64,000 nt of DNA from Clostridia bacterium (GCA_910575245.1 CAJTEN010000002.1:207185-271184); one strand, 5' to 3'. Shown: positions 7,708 through 16,626, counted from the stretch's first letter. Numbers and translations: made by a program. The notes: generated by a model from the letters alone, not told the origin.

Positions 7708-8537
7708 AAAAAACAAAGAAAAGAATAACAAAAATAATGATGCATTTCATTCTCTTGTTTTTAGCGTTGTTTCAATTATTTCCCTTATTTGTTTTGTTCC
7801 TAAATTCATTAAGGGCGGATGTGGAAATTAAGAAGTTTCCTATAGGCCTGCCGGAAACGCCTTCTTTGGTCAATTACGTGGAGACGTGGATAAAGGGCGG
7901 GTATGCGGTGGCTTTTAGAAACAGTATTCTGGTAGGGGCATGTGTAATAGCAATTGTATTGTTCGCAGCGAGTCTGGCGGCTTATGGCCTGGCCAAGCTT
8001 GATATTCCGGGGAAAGCCTTTTTTATAGCATATTTTATGATGGGGATGTCATTTCCGACATTTTTGTATATAGTTCCGCTTTATTATAATTTCAGCCAGT
8101 TTGGATTGGTTAATACCCGGTTAAGCGTTATTATAATTTATTCGGCAGGATATATTCCGTTTGCTATATTACTCATCAGAACTTTTCTGGTTGGAATACC
8201 AAAAGAACTGGAAGAGGCGGGAAAAATTGACGGATGTGGTGAAATAGGCGTGTTTCTTCATATTACGGTGCCTCTGTTAAAACCGATCCTGGCTACGGTA
8301 TCATTAATAGTTTTCGTGTGGTGCTGGAATGAATTTTTATGGTCAAATACATTTCTTACCACTGATAGTATACGGACAGTAGCTACACGGTTTTATAAAT
8401 TTACATCGGAATGGAGTAAAGATCTGGCAAAGATTTATACGGCCGGAGTTATTACGCTTGCGCCGATTATTGTGTTGTATTTAGCGCTACAGAAATCATT
8501 TATAGAGGGACTGACATCGGGGGCAGTGAAAGGATAG
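7704..8537 (+). CDS. ABC sugar transporter permease (MalG/UgpE type)
   Basis: The 277-residue second permease of the importer has six predicted helices, a first-loop segment LNSLRADVEIKKFPIGLPE and the EAA motif near residues 170-195 (LEEAGKIDGCGEIGVFLHITVPLLKP). Translation is coupled to the first permease through the ATGA overlap. It ends with SGAVKG, the usual ending of MalG-type permeases. A 142-base gap with several hairpins separates it from the dehydrogenase gene. Confidence 0.92.
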   Translation: MKKTKKRITKIMMHFILLFLALFQLFPLFVLFLNSLRADVEIKKFPIGLPETPSLVNYVETWIKGGYAVAFRNSILVGACVIAIVLFAASLAAYGLAKLDIPGKAFFIAYFMMGMSFPTFLYIVPLYYNFSQFGLVNTRLSVIIIYSAGYIPFAILLIRTFLVGIPKELEEAGKIDGCGEIGVFLHITVPLLKPILATVSLIVFVWCWNEFLWSNTFLTTDSIRTVATRFYKFTSEWSKDLAKIYTAGVITLAPIIVLYLALQKSFIEGLTSGAVKG

Positions 8538-8545
8538 GTGAAGGC

Positions 8546-8674
8546 TGAATAAATTCTCTGATGAGCAATTTATTCAACCAAGAGTTTGTGCCGAAGCGTC
8601 ACAAACTCCTTGACCGCAGAGCAGAATCTGAAATTCTGCTCGCGTACTCAGCGTAAAACGCTTCGGAATGGAGG
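8546..8674 (+). promoter_or_regulatory. Multi-hairpin element with a possible pseudoknot over the next gene's ribosome site
   Basis: Three exact inverted repeats are seen: a 10-bp stem (8546-8555/8567-8576), a 9-bp stem (GAGTTTGTG 8582-8590/CACAAACTC 8600-8608) and a 9-bp stem (8619-8627/8633-8641). The nine-base loop of the second hairpin, CCGAAGCGT (8591-8599), is fully complementary to ACGCTTCGG (8658-8666), three bases before the GGAGG at 8670-8674. In RNA this could fold as a pseudoknot beside the ribosome site. A related segment precedes the permease at 38498. It could equally be a DNA-level repeat; no known riboswitch class was recognised. Confidence 0.55.
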
Positions 8675-8679
8675 AAAAA

Positions 8680-9636
8680 ATGAAAGCAGCAGTATTAAAA
8701 AGTGCAGAATATCTGGAGATAGAAGAAGTTCCGGTTCCGCGGATCGAAGAGAATGAAATGCTGATACGGATGTTGGCTTGTGGAACCTGTCTGTCAGAAT
8801 ATCCGGATTGGAAGAAGGGGGAGTCTACAGGAAGGATTTTAGGCCATGAGCCGGTAGGTATTGTAGAAAAAACAGGTTCAGGAATCAGGAAGTTTAAGCC
8901 GGGGGACAGGGTGACAGGATTATTTAAAAACTGTTTTGCAGAGTATGCAGTGTCCACAGAGGATCTGGCGTTAGCGGTTCCCGAGTGCCTGACAGATGAA
9001 GAGGCGATCGGGGAGCCGTGGTCGTGCCTGGTAAGCGGGGCACAGAGAACCGATGTCAAAATAGGAGATACCGCAGCAGTTGTAGGATGCGGCTATATGG
9101 GACTCGGATTTATGCAGCTCCTGCGGCTGAAAGGCGCAGCCAGGATTATAGCTGTTGATGTGAGAAAAGAAAGCCTGAAGCTTGCGAAGGATTTTGGGGC
9201 CGATGAGGTATATTTGCCTGATGAACTTCCGGACAGATATATTGTGGATGAATGGAATGATGAAATGTTTATCCGCGGAGTGGATGTGGCGGCAGAGGTT
9301 ACTGGCGGCGCGGCCGGTCTTGAACTGGCGGGGAAAATGGTCAGACCGCATGGGGTACTTTCCGTGGTGGGTTTTCATCAAAGCGGCGGAAGACGCGAGA
9401 TTGACATGAAGCTGTGGAATTGGAAGGCGATTACAGTGATAAATGCCCATGAACGCAGGAATATGATGCAGATGGAATTCATGAGACAGGCTCTTACTAT
9501 GTTTGAAAACAGAAAAATCGATGTGAAGCCAATGATGACACATGAATATCCATTAGAAGAAATTAATACGGCATTCCGCGAAATGAAGGAAAAGCCGGAA
9601 GGATATATCAAGGGATATGTCAGAATTGGAAAATAA
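8680..9636 (+). CDS. Zinc-dependent alcohol dehydrogenase-like protein (MDR family)
   Basis: A medium-chain dehydrogenase/reductase of 318 residues. Visible are the catalytic zinc region (LACGTCLSEYPDW, then GHEPVG), the Rossmann glycine motif (AVVGCGYMGLG) followed by an acidic residue (VDV) that suggests NAD, and a C-terminal KGYVRIGK end. The four-cysteine structural zinc lobe of classical ADHs is absent, and the protein is some 20-30 residues shorter than usual polyol dehydrogenases. An earlier in-frame ATG (8668) overlaps the GGAGG; the start at 8680 has ideal spacing. It probably oxidises a sugar or polyol intermediate in the pathway of the operon. Confidence 0.85.
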   Translation: MKAAVLKSAEYLEIEEVPVPRIEENEMLIRMLACGTCLSEYPDWKKGESTGRILGHEPVGIVEKTGSGIRKFKPGDRVTGLFKNCFAEYAVSTEDLALAVPECLTDEEAIGEPWSCLVSGAQRTDVKIGDTAAVVGCGYMGLGFMQLLRLKGAARIIAVDVRKESLKLAKDFGADEVYLPDELPDRYIVDEWNDEMFIRGVDVAAEVTGGAAGLELAGKMVRPHGVLSVVGFHQSGGRREIDMKLWNWKAITVINAHERRNMMQMEFMRQALTMFENRKIDVKPMMTHEYPLEEINTAFREMKEKPEGYIKGYVRIGK

Positions 9637-9639
9637 GAT

Positions 9640-9670
9640 GTAACAACGAAGCCACAGGCTGAACTGCTAC
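9640..9670 (-). repeat. 31-bp palindromic intergenic repeat, copy 2
   Basis: Reverse-orientation copy. Its minus strand reads GTAGCAGTTCAGCC, then GGCTTCGTTGTTAC. It sits directly after the stop codon of the dehydrogenase and before the isomerase gene, inside a transcribed operon. Confidence 0.75.
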
Positions 9671-9698
9671 AATAGGAAAAAGAAGGAGGAATCATACT

Positions 9699-10667
9699 AT
9701 GAAGCTTGGTGTTATGACGGTTTTGCTGGGTGATATGACGTTGAAAGAAACGCTGCATTATCTTAAGGGCTTGGGTGTGCAGCAAGTGGAGATCGGGTGC
9801 GGAGGAACTCCAGGGACAGCTCATGCGGATGCCGTAAAGTTTATGGAAGATGCAGCGCTTATGAGGGAGTTTAAAGAAACGATAATGGAGTCAGGACTTA
9901 GTGTGGCGGCACTGGCCTGTCATGGCAATCCGGTACATCCGAATAAAAAAACAGCGGATGAATATCACCGACAATTTGAAGCGGCCATATGTCTTGCGGA
10001 AGAAATTTCGGTAGATACAGTGATTGGATTTTCGGGTTGCCCGGGGGATTGCGAGGAGTCAAAATATCCTAATTGGGTAGTAGCTACATGGCCGGATGAT
10101 TTTCAGAAGATCAAGGAATGGCAATGGAATGAAAAGCTGATTCCTTACTGGAAAAAAGAAGTGGAATTTGCAAAAAGCCACCATGTAAATCAGATTGCAT
10201 TGGAAATGCATCCGGGATTTAATGTGTATAATCCGGAGACACTTTTAAAATTGCGCGGCGCGGTAGGAGATGTCATAGGAGCCAATGTTGACCCATCGCA
10301 TTTATTCTGGCAGGGAATTGATCCGGTCGCAGCAATCAGGGCGTTAGAAGGAGCCATTTATCATTTTCATGCAAAGGACACGGAAATTGATACTTATAAT
10401 TGCAGTATAAATGGTGTGCTGGATACAAAGAGATTCAATCGAATAAAGGAAAGAAGCTGGGTATTTCGTACTGTTGGGTATGGGCATGGAGAGGAAACAT
10501 GGCGAAAAATCTTTGGCGAATTAAGACGTGTCGGATATGCCGGAGTGATTTCGATTGAGCATGAAGACGGTCTTATGACGGTCAAAGAAGGCTTGGAAAA
10601 AGCAATTGATTTTTTGAAGGCCAATATGATTTTTGAAGAAGAAAAAACAGAAATGTACTGGGCGTGA
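9699..10667 (+). CDS. Sugar phosphate isomerase/epimerase-like TIM-barrel protein
   Basis: A 322-residue xylose-isomerase-like TIM barrel with the metal ligands E169 (ALEMHPG), D198 (NVDPSH), H224 (YHFHAKD) and E287 (SIEHED). The H-A-K-D and D-P-S-H motifs place it with sugar isomerase/epimerase proteins that are often co-encoded with Gfo/Idh/MocA oxidoreductases. It is the last gene of the LacI-controlled operon. In such pairs the TIM barrel may isomerise the oxidised sugar or open a 3-keto-glycoside by elimination; which applies here is unknown. AAGGAGG precedes the ATG. Confidence 0.88.
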   Translation: MKLGVMTVLLGDMTLKETLHYLKGLGVQQVEIGCGGTPGTAHADAVKFMEDAALMREFKETIMESGLSVAALACHGNPVHPNKKTADEYHRQFEAAICLAEEISVDTVIGFSGCPGDCEESKYPNWVVATWPDDFQKIKEWQWNEKLIPYWKKEVEFAKSHHVNQIALEMHPGFNVYNPETLLKLRGAVGDVIGANVDPSHLFWQGIDPVAAIRALEGAIYHFHAKDTEIDTYNCSINGVLDTKRFNRIKERSWVFRTVGYGHGEETWRKIFGELRRVGYAGVISIEHEDGLMTVKEGLEKAIDFLKANMIFEEEKTEMYWA

Positions 10668-10815
10668 TTTGAAGTGTTCTTTACAGGCACATCATTTCGC
10701 AGTGAAGGTATACATGAACCGTGAAAATGAATGGGAACTGATTCAGTTTACATTCACGGCATTGGTCTATTATAAGATTTTTTTCCAAATATGATCAGCT
10801 ATATAGGATAGATTA

Positions 10816-10858
10816 AGAGGGAAACTGCGGAAAATCAGGGAAGGCAGTTTCCCTTTAA
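10816..10858 (+). terminator. Terminator at the end of the MocA/ABC operon
   Basis: AGGGAAACTGC (10818-10828) pairs with GCAGTTTCCCT (10844-10854), followed by TTTAATATT. It lies 150 bases after the isomerase stop and before the convergent proS gene, so it may serve both sides. Confidence 0.7.
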
Positions 10859-10895
10859 TATTAGGGTAAGCTCCCCGTATGTTTGTATCGGGGGT

Positions 10896-12622
10896 TTATT
10901 TCTTATCGGACTTAATTGCTGCATCAGCCAGAATTTTCAGCACAGTTTCCGCAGCGGCATCCATAGAAGCATTAACGGAGAAACTCTTGTCTCTGGAAAC
11001 AATCTCGATGATATTCTGCTTCATATTCCGGGGACTGACGATCAACCGGAACGGAACTCCGAGCAGATCGGCATCCGAGAACATAACTCCCGCACTTACT
11101 TTGCGGTCATCATAGATCACTTCCAGCCCGTTACTCTGCAGTTCCGCATACAGTTTGTCAGCATAAGCTCTCACTTCGGCGTTGTCGGAACGGACAGCGC
11201 TAAGATGTACCTGCCAGGGAGCGATTGCCAGAGGCCATATCGGGCCGTGTTCATCATGATGCGCTTCGCAGACCGAGGCGGCAAGTCTGCCTATACCGAT
11301 ACCGTAGCAGCCCATGAGAGGATATTGTGCTTCACCGGTGTTGTCGACATAAGTCATATTCATGGATTTGGTGTATTTGGTTCCCAGCTGGAAGATATTA
11401 CCTACTTGGATGCCACGGGAGACTGTGATGGACGGCTTTTTGCAGTGCGGGCAGATGCTGCCTTCCTGTACTTTGGCAAAATCATGGTATTCTGCATTTT
11501 CCAAGTCACGGGACATGTCGAGCCCGGTGTAATGGTATTCGTTTACATTAGCGCCACAGGAAAGATTATTCAGGCTCTCAAGGGAACGGTCAAAGAGCAC
11601 GGTAAAATCACCTTTCAGGTTGACAGGGCCTATATATCCGGCATTGAGTCCGCATTCCCCGGTGATGACTGCCGGATGGATTTCACAGCCCAAATAATTA
11701 GTAAGTTTGGTTTCATTTACTTCGAGGTCGCCGCGGATGAACAGTACGATATAATGATCATCCAGGTTACGCTGGTAGACAACTGCCTTGCAGGAGTTCT
11801 TTTCACCACGCTGCAGAAACTTGCAGACGTCTTCAATCGTATGAATATCAGGAGTGTGCACTAAAGTAAGCTCATCGGAGACTGCGGCTCTCTGATCAGA
11901 AATGATACATTCTGCAGCTTCCACATTAGCCCGGTAACCGCATTCTTTGCAGGTGGCAATAGAATCTTCTCCGGCAGGAGTGAGCAGCATGAACTCATGG
12001 GAGATATTACCACCCATTATACCGGAATCGGAGGCAACGGAAATAACCTCAGGAAGACCAACCCTCGCATATATATTCTCGTAAGCTTTATGACATTTTG
12101 CATAATAATTCTCCAGATCTTCCTGGCTTGTATGGAAGGAATAGGCATCCTTCATGGTAAATTCCCGAACCCGGATCAAGCCGGCTCTCGGTCTCGCCTC
12201 ATCACGGAACTTGGTCTGGATCTGGTATATCATAAAAGGATATTTAGAGTAACTTTGTGCATAATCGCGCACAAGCGAGACCGCCGCTTCTTCATGTGTC
12301 ATCCCGAGAACAAGAGGACTGCCGCTGCGGTCAGTAAAGCGCACCATTTCTTTATCGATGCTTTCGTACCTGCCGGATTCCTGCCATAGAGATGCCGGCA
12401 TCACGACCGGAAACTGCACTTCCTGTCCGTCAATAGCGTCCATTTCCTCACGAATGATCCGTTCGATCTTTCTTGCAATCCTGTTTAACGGCATGTAGGA
12501 TGAGAAAATGCCGTTGGCTACATACTTCATATAGCCGCCGCGCACCATAAGCGCATGGCTGTCGATGATACAGTCTGACGGTTTTTCCGGAAACGATCCC
12601 CGACAAGTTTTTCCAGTTTCAT
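10896..12622 (-). CDS. proS: Prolyl-tRNA synthetase, with an apparent 5' frameshift
   Basis: This is a class II prolyl-tRNA synthetase of the long bacterial type. Motif 2 (TKFRDEARPRAGLIRVREFTM-like), the inserted editing domain (middle third) and motif 3 (GIGIGRLAAS) are all visible. It charges tRNA-Pro. The proper start is ATG at 12622 with GGAGG eight bases ahead, giving MKLEKLVGDRFRK. That frame then breaks: the remaining protein (PSDCIIDSHALMVRGGY onward) is in another frame. The joint is a run of five A on the coding strand (12582-12586); six A would restore RKKPSD. A downstream ATG at 12548 lacks a ribosome site. Loss of an essential gene is unlikely unless another copy exists, so a sequencing error is a strong possibility. 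Confidence 0.9.
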
Positions 12623-12659
12623 AATGAATACCTCCTTTTTCTGCATGATAAAATGAACA

Positions 12660-12930
12660 CGAAAACGCCCTGAGCCGACATAAATGATGTCAACTCAGGG
12701 CGAACTAGTACAAGTCCGTGGTACCACCTGAATTCGGATCAGATCCACACTCTCCGGCACAGAAGCCTGCTCCGATGCCATATCTCTGTAACGGGAGATC
12801 CCGGTGATGCTTACTGAAGTGTTCGGCTCACAGCTCAAAGACGGGTTGGGCATCCGTTCCATAAAGGCTTGCACCGACCGCCTTCTCTCTGCAAATCCCG
12901 GGTGCTTACTATTCCTTATCATAGCTTTTG
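12660..12930 (-). ncRNA. T-box riboswitch leader of proS
   Basis: On the minus strand the leader carries the T-box core GGTGGTACCACGG (12716-12728), followed by a terminator hairpin (12663-12702) just before the proS ribosome site. Stem I occupies the upstream part, starting near 12925. Uncharged tRNA would pair through the T-box and favour antitermination. The synthetase behind it makes tRNA-Pro the expected ligand; I did not fix the specifier codon by eye. Confidence 0.9.
12662..12703 (-). terminator. T-box intrinsic terminator
   Basis: CGCCCTGAGTTGACATCA and its complement ending GGCTCAGGGCG form a long stem followed by TTTTCGTG on the minus strand. The left arm competes with the T-box antiterminator. 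Confidence 0.85.
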
Positions 12931-12945
12931 TGTTCAGTTTTAAAA

Positions 12946-12974
12946 TTTATACCACAATAGCTGATGGATGTCAA
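12946..12974 (-). promoter_or_regulatory. Promoter of the T-box/proS transcript
   Basis: On the minus strand, a perfect TTGACA (12974-12969), a 17-base spacer and TATAAA (12951-12946) lie just upstream of the T-box leader. Confidence 0.88.
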
Positions 12975-12983
12975 GGAAAAATC

Positions 12984-13196
12984 GTAACAGTTTAGTAACA
13001 GTTCAGCCTAGGACTTTGCATTCACTGCAAAGTCCGTAAGAACGCGTAGATTTAGCCGAGAGAGAATCTGGTCTACACTCCGTTCCGGTTGTTGCCAAGC
13101 AAGTGCACTGGCACTTGGCAATCCTCGCCGCAGGGCGCTAAACGTCCGGGGGACGTTTGTCCAGCGCCGACCGGAGTGGAACGTAGATACTTGGAA
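12984..13196 (+). repeat. Composite multi-hairpin repeat element
   Basis: The element opens with GTAACAG (12984) and the repeat head GTAACAGTTCAGCC (12995-13008). Then come three hairpins: GGACTTTGCA/TGCAAAGTCC (13011-13035, perfect), TTGCCAAG/CTTGGCAA (13092-13121) and GGCGCTAAACGTCC/GGACGTTT-GTCC-AGCGCC (13134-13168). Bases 13151-13196, read on the minus strand, match 40242-40287 at 43 of 46 positions, so the right arm is dispersed as well. No ORF fits. It fills most of the gap between the proS promoter and the esterase gene. Confidence 0.7.
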
Positions 13197-13351
13197 CTAT
13201 AGTTATAACTTTAAGGTATAAACTTACGAACGGATGGTGACTTCTTCCTGGAATATATTTTAGCTATAATGATGTTGGCAGTATGGCAATATGTTGGTTA
13301 CGGATCCGGGTGGGAAATGGCTTTACTTTAGACGGAAAGGCAGGGATAAGA

Positions 13352-14421
13352 ATGAAAAAGAATATTTTAAGTGTGGTCGGCATCTGTATGCTGCTTGGAT
13401 TGACAGGGTGTGGCAGCGGGGAGACGGTGCCGGATGTGAAAGCAGAGGAGGCGGATGTAGATTCCGTGCATGAGGAAGAAGCAGACGAGGATATGCAGAC
13501 CGAGGCAGGTGAGGAAAGTTCTATGCAGACAGCGGCAGATACAGGCAGGATTATACGGTGGATGCGAAAATCTCGGATGTAATTAACGATCCGGTTTTTG
13601 GGGAGTATGGCAGGTTGATTTTTCCTGTGGACAGCGGCTTCTATGGCGGTGAAACGTTGGGCGAACTCAGGTTGACATGGTATAACAACATTTCTCCCGA
13701 TAAAACAGTAGAAATTACGAATTATATGAGAGAGCACGCCGAAGCGGGAGAGATGATTTTCTATGATATTTATACGGATGAGGAAAAGCGGTCGGATCCG
13801 GAAAAGGAAGATACAGGCTTGTTTTACTTCAAAGGCAGCCCGGGAGAAAAATTCGCAGTGTGCAATGCGGGCGGAGGGTTCGCCTATGTGGGGGCTATGC
13901 AGGACAGTTTCCCTCATGCACTGGAATTATCCAGGAAAGGGTATAATGCGTTTGCGCTGATCTATCGCCCCGGAGCACAGACGGCGTGTGAGGATTTGGC
14001 GCGGGCGATCAGCTTTATTTTTGCTCATGCAGAGGAACTTGAAGTGAGTACGGAGTGCTATTCCTTATGGGGAGGTTCTGCGGGGGCGCGGATGGCGGCA
14101 TGGGTTGGATCTTATGGGCCGGGAGCTTTCGGGGAAGATATGTTTCCTCAGGCCGGGGCAGTAATCATGCAGTATACAGGCTTAAGCGATTATACACAAA
14201 ACGATCCGCCTACTTATGTATGCGTAGGTGAAAATGACGGAATTGCGAATTGGAGGACAATGCAGAGACGCCTGGACGCTATGAGCAAATCAGGAATTGA
14301 TACGGAGTTTCATAAATATCCGGGACTTGGACATGGATTTGGAATCGGAATCGGTACTGTGGCAGAGGGCTGGATCGATGATGCTGCGGCATTCTGGGAA
14401 AAACAGGATAAAGGAGCATGA
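13352..14421 (+). pseudogene. Secreted alpha/beta-hydrolase lipoprotein, frameshifted
   Basis: The start at 13352 (AGGGATAAG ahead) gives a lipoprotein signal ending at C20 (LTGC) and a long acidic linker. At about 13548-13552 the frame is lost. The next frame continues with DYTVDAKISDVINDPVFGEYGRLIFP and a full hydrolase: a GGGF oxyanion-type segment, nucleophile serine in WGGSAGARMAAW, and a C-terminal histidine in GLGHGFGIGIG. One extra base at the joint (CAGGATTA) would restore a single protein of about 355 residues. It resembles esterases/deacetylases of the lipase fold. If the shift is real, the enzyme body would be made without a signal, from ATG at 13558 at best. It precedes a flavodoxin lipoprotein gene. 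Confidence 0.7.
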
Positions 14422-14479
14422 TGGGATGAATCATTTGTGGAAGCCGAAGGATGTACTGTTATGAGAGAGGAGAGGAAGA

Positions 14480-15316
14480 ATGATGAAAAAAATGATGTTA
14501 CTGATAGCTGTTATCCAGATTGCGGCGCTTAGCGCATGCGGGAATGCGGTAAGCGTAACACCGGTGGAAACGGATACTGCACAGACAGAACAAACGAAGA
14601 GCGTAGAGGAGGATATAACAATGGCAGAGGAGGCAGTGCAGGATACAGAGGAACCCATGCAGGATAACGAGGGAAACGGTATGGCAGAAAGCGTACCAGC
14701 GCGGGACTCCCGTGTTTTGATTGCGTATTTTTCTCAGCCTACGCAGGTGGATACTTCCGATCTGGATGCTGTTTCCGGGGCAAGTGTCGTAGTGCGGGAC
14801 GGTGAGACGGCAGGCAGTACGACAGAGTATGCCGCAAGGATCATTCAGGAGACCGTGGGAGGCGATCTGTTCCGCATTGAGACGACGGATGAATATACGA
14901 CTGACTATGATGAATTGGTTGCCCAGGCGAGAGCGGAAAAGGAAGAAAATGCCCGCCCGGAGTTTACAGGGCACATCGAGATTCCGGAACAATATGACAC
15001 GATTATTCTGGGTTATCCGAGCTGGATCATGGATTTGCCTATGCCGGTTTATTCTTTTCTGGAGGAGTATGATTTCGGCGCCAAAACCATCATTCCATTC
15101 GTGACACATGGCGGCAGTGGATTTGGCAGCACAAGGGAGGCTATCTTGGAGCTGCAGCCGGGAGCATATGTCAGCAACAATGGGCTTTCTCTTGCGAGGG
15201 ATGATGTGTCAGGCGGCGAGGAAGAAATCAGGCAGTGGGCGGAAAGCCTTAACCTCAATGCCGGTAAACAGCGCCCGCATTCCCGATACACTATTTCAGA
15301 TTCCGGAAGGTTATGA
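14480..15316 (+). CDS. Flavodoxin-domain lipoprotein
   Basis: The signal peptide ends at C20 (LSAC), followed by an acidic, low-complexity linker (residues 25-70) and a flavodoxin-like domain starting RVLIAYFSQPTQVDT. That segment is the FMN phosphate-binding strand, although the usual T/S-rich loop is altered. YDTIILGYPSWIMDLPMPVYSFLEEYDF and IIPFVTHGGSGFG are characteristic of the flavodoxin_4 group. It is probably an extracytoplasmic electron carrier or quinone reductase. The last 20 residues (after WAESLNLN) are not typical and overlap an esterase coding frame, so the natural 3' end may have been lost at a fusion point. Confidence 0.8.
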   Translation: MMKKMMLLIAVIQIAALSACGNAVSVTPVETDTAQTEQTKSVEEDITMAEEAVQDTEEPMQDNEGNGMAESVPARDSRVLIAYFSQPTQVDTSDLDAVSGASVVVRDGETAGSTTEYAARIIQETVGGDLFRIETTDEYTTDYDELVAQARAEKEENARPEFTGHIEIPEQYDTIILGYPSWIMDLPMPVYSFLEEYDFGAKTIIPFVTHGGSGFGSTREAILELQPGAYVSNNGLSLARDDVSGGEEEIRQWAESLNLNAGKQRPHSRYTISDSGRL

Positions 15317-16157
15317 TTCTCCGGCATCGGAGCAGGGAACATTGGAGCGGCTTACATATACGACTTATGAGTCTTTCAGTTATGAGGAGCGCACCAAACA
15401 GCTTACGAAGACGGCTTATGTATATCTGCCGTACGGCTATTCCGAAGACAGACAGTACAATGTATTTTATCTGATGCACGGTGGGTGGGCAAATGAGACA
15501 ACATATCTGGGTACACCGGAGAAGCCGAATGTATTTAAGAATATAGTTGACCATGCCATACAGGATGGCAAAATGGAACCCGTAGTGATTGTCTGTCCGA
15601 CTTACAACAATGAGAATCCTGACAACAGCGATGACTATGGTCTTGCGCTTAGGCTGACGGACAATTATCATAATGAGCTGCTAAACGATCTGATTCCTGC
15701 GGTGGAAGGAAAATACAGTACTTATGCAGAAGGAACTTCACTTGAGGAACTGGAGAGTTCCCGTGACCACCGCGCATTCTGCGGGTTTTCCATGGGTTCC
15801 GTTACCACCTGGCATACGTTTGAATACTGTCTGCCGTATTTTCGTTACTTTTTGCCGTCCAGCGGCGATCTGACGTCGGACGGGCAGTATATGGAGCGTA
15901 TTGTGACCAATGCCGGATATGGCCCGGAGGATTTCTTTATTTATGCCATGTCCGGTACAAGGGATTTTGACTATAGTGCATTTTCACGTCAGATTCAGGC
16001 GATGTTAGAGGCGCCGGGCGGTATCTTTATCGAGGCAGATCATGAAGAAGACGGCAATCTGGCCTACCGGGTGCAGGAAGGGAATGAACACAATGGCGAG
16101 TCGGCCATGCAGTATATCTATAATGGGTTAGTCTGGCTGTGGAAGGGTGAAGCTTAA
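15258..16157 (+). CDS. Putative esterase, 5' end missing or fused
   Basis: From about 15275 the protein is a clear esterase of the D/feruloyl-esterase type: TAYVYLPYGYSEDRQYNVFYLMHGG, a catalytic serine in FCGFSMGSVTTW, and an aspartate/histidine near the end (FDYSAFS, NEHNG). Such proteins normally begin with a secretion signal, which is absent. The frame overlaps the flavodoxin gene in a different phase; the ATG at 15258 is the first plausible start, and the longer frame upstream is only a shadow of the flavodoxin. A deletion joining flavodoxin and esterase genes explains the arrangement. Translation might be coupled to the flavodoxin stop at 15316, but function is doubtful. Confidence 0.6.
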   Translation: MPVNSARIPDTLFQIPEGYDSPASEQGTLERLTYTTYESFSYEERTKQLTKTAYVYLPYGYSEDRQYNVFYLMHGGWANETTYLGTPEKPNVFKNIVDHAIQDGKMEPVVIVCPTYNNENPDNSDDYGLALRLTDNYHNELLNDLIPAVEGKYSTYAEGTSLEELESSRDHRAFCGFSMGSVTTWHTFEYCLPYFRYFLPSSGDLTSDGQYMERIVTNAGYGPEDFFIYAMSGTRDFDYSAFSRQIQAMLEAPGGIFIEADHEEDGNLAYRVQEGNEHNGESAMQYIYNGLVWLWKGEA

Positions 16158-16431
16158 TTATAGGCATATAGAGTGCGGATATTTTCAGTGTCTTATAAAA
16201 TTCTTGTATGGACAACAGATGCACAGTCTGAGCGATTCTTGAGTTGTATGGGCAGATTTTGACATATCTTGTCCGTTCATGAATTGTTCATATTTCATTA
16301 AAAAAAACTTTATTCAGGTAACATTCTTTAGACATTTCTTATGCGTATACTAAGACCATAAGATAACAACAAAGCAACACCCCAGAATGACAACATCAAG
16401 TTTACTGATTAACTAAAACTTTTTCATAATA

Positions 16432-16480
16432 ATGCCAGGCAGAGTTACTCTGTCTGGCATCCTCCCTTTTCAGGGGTCTT
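16432..16480 (+). terminator. Terminator after the esterase region
   Basis: ATGCCAGGCAGAG (16432-16444) pairs, with one G-T mismatch, with CTCTGTCTGGCAT (16448-16460); T-rich stretches follow to 16480. The rest of the 470-base gap (16158-16626) is AT-rich. I saw no gene in it, only a TATAGT-type -10 near 16588 that may serve the sigma-factor gene. Confidence 0.7.
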
Positions 16481-16626
16481 TTTTGAAAGAGGGTCACAAT
16501 TTTTGACCGCTTCTTATTCTTAATGCAATTCCAGAATCAAATTTAAATTTTTCCGAAACGATACTAACTTTTCCGGCCGGTGAGTTGTTATAGTATATAG
16601 GACAGAGAAGGAGGGGATAAGCGGAC

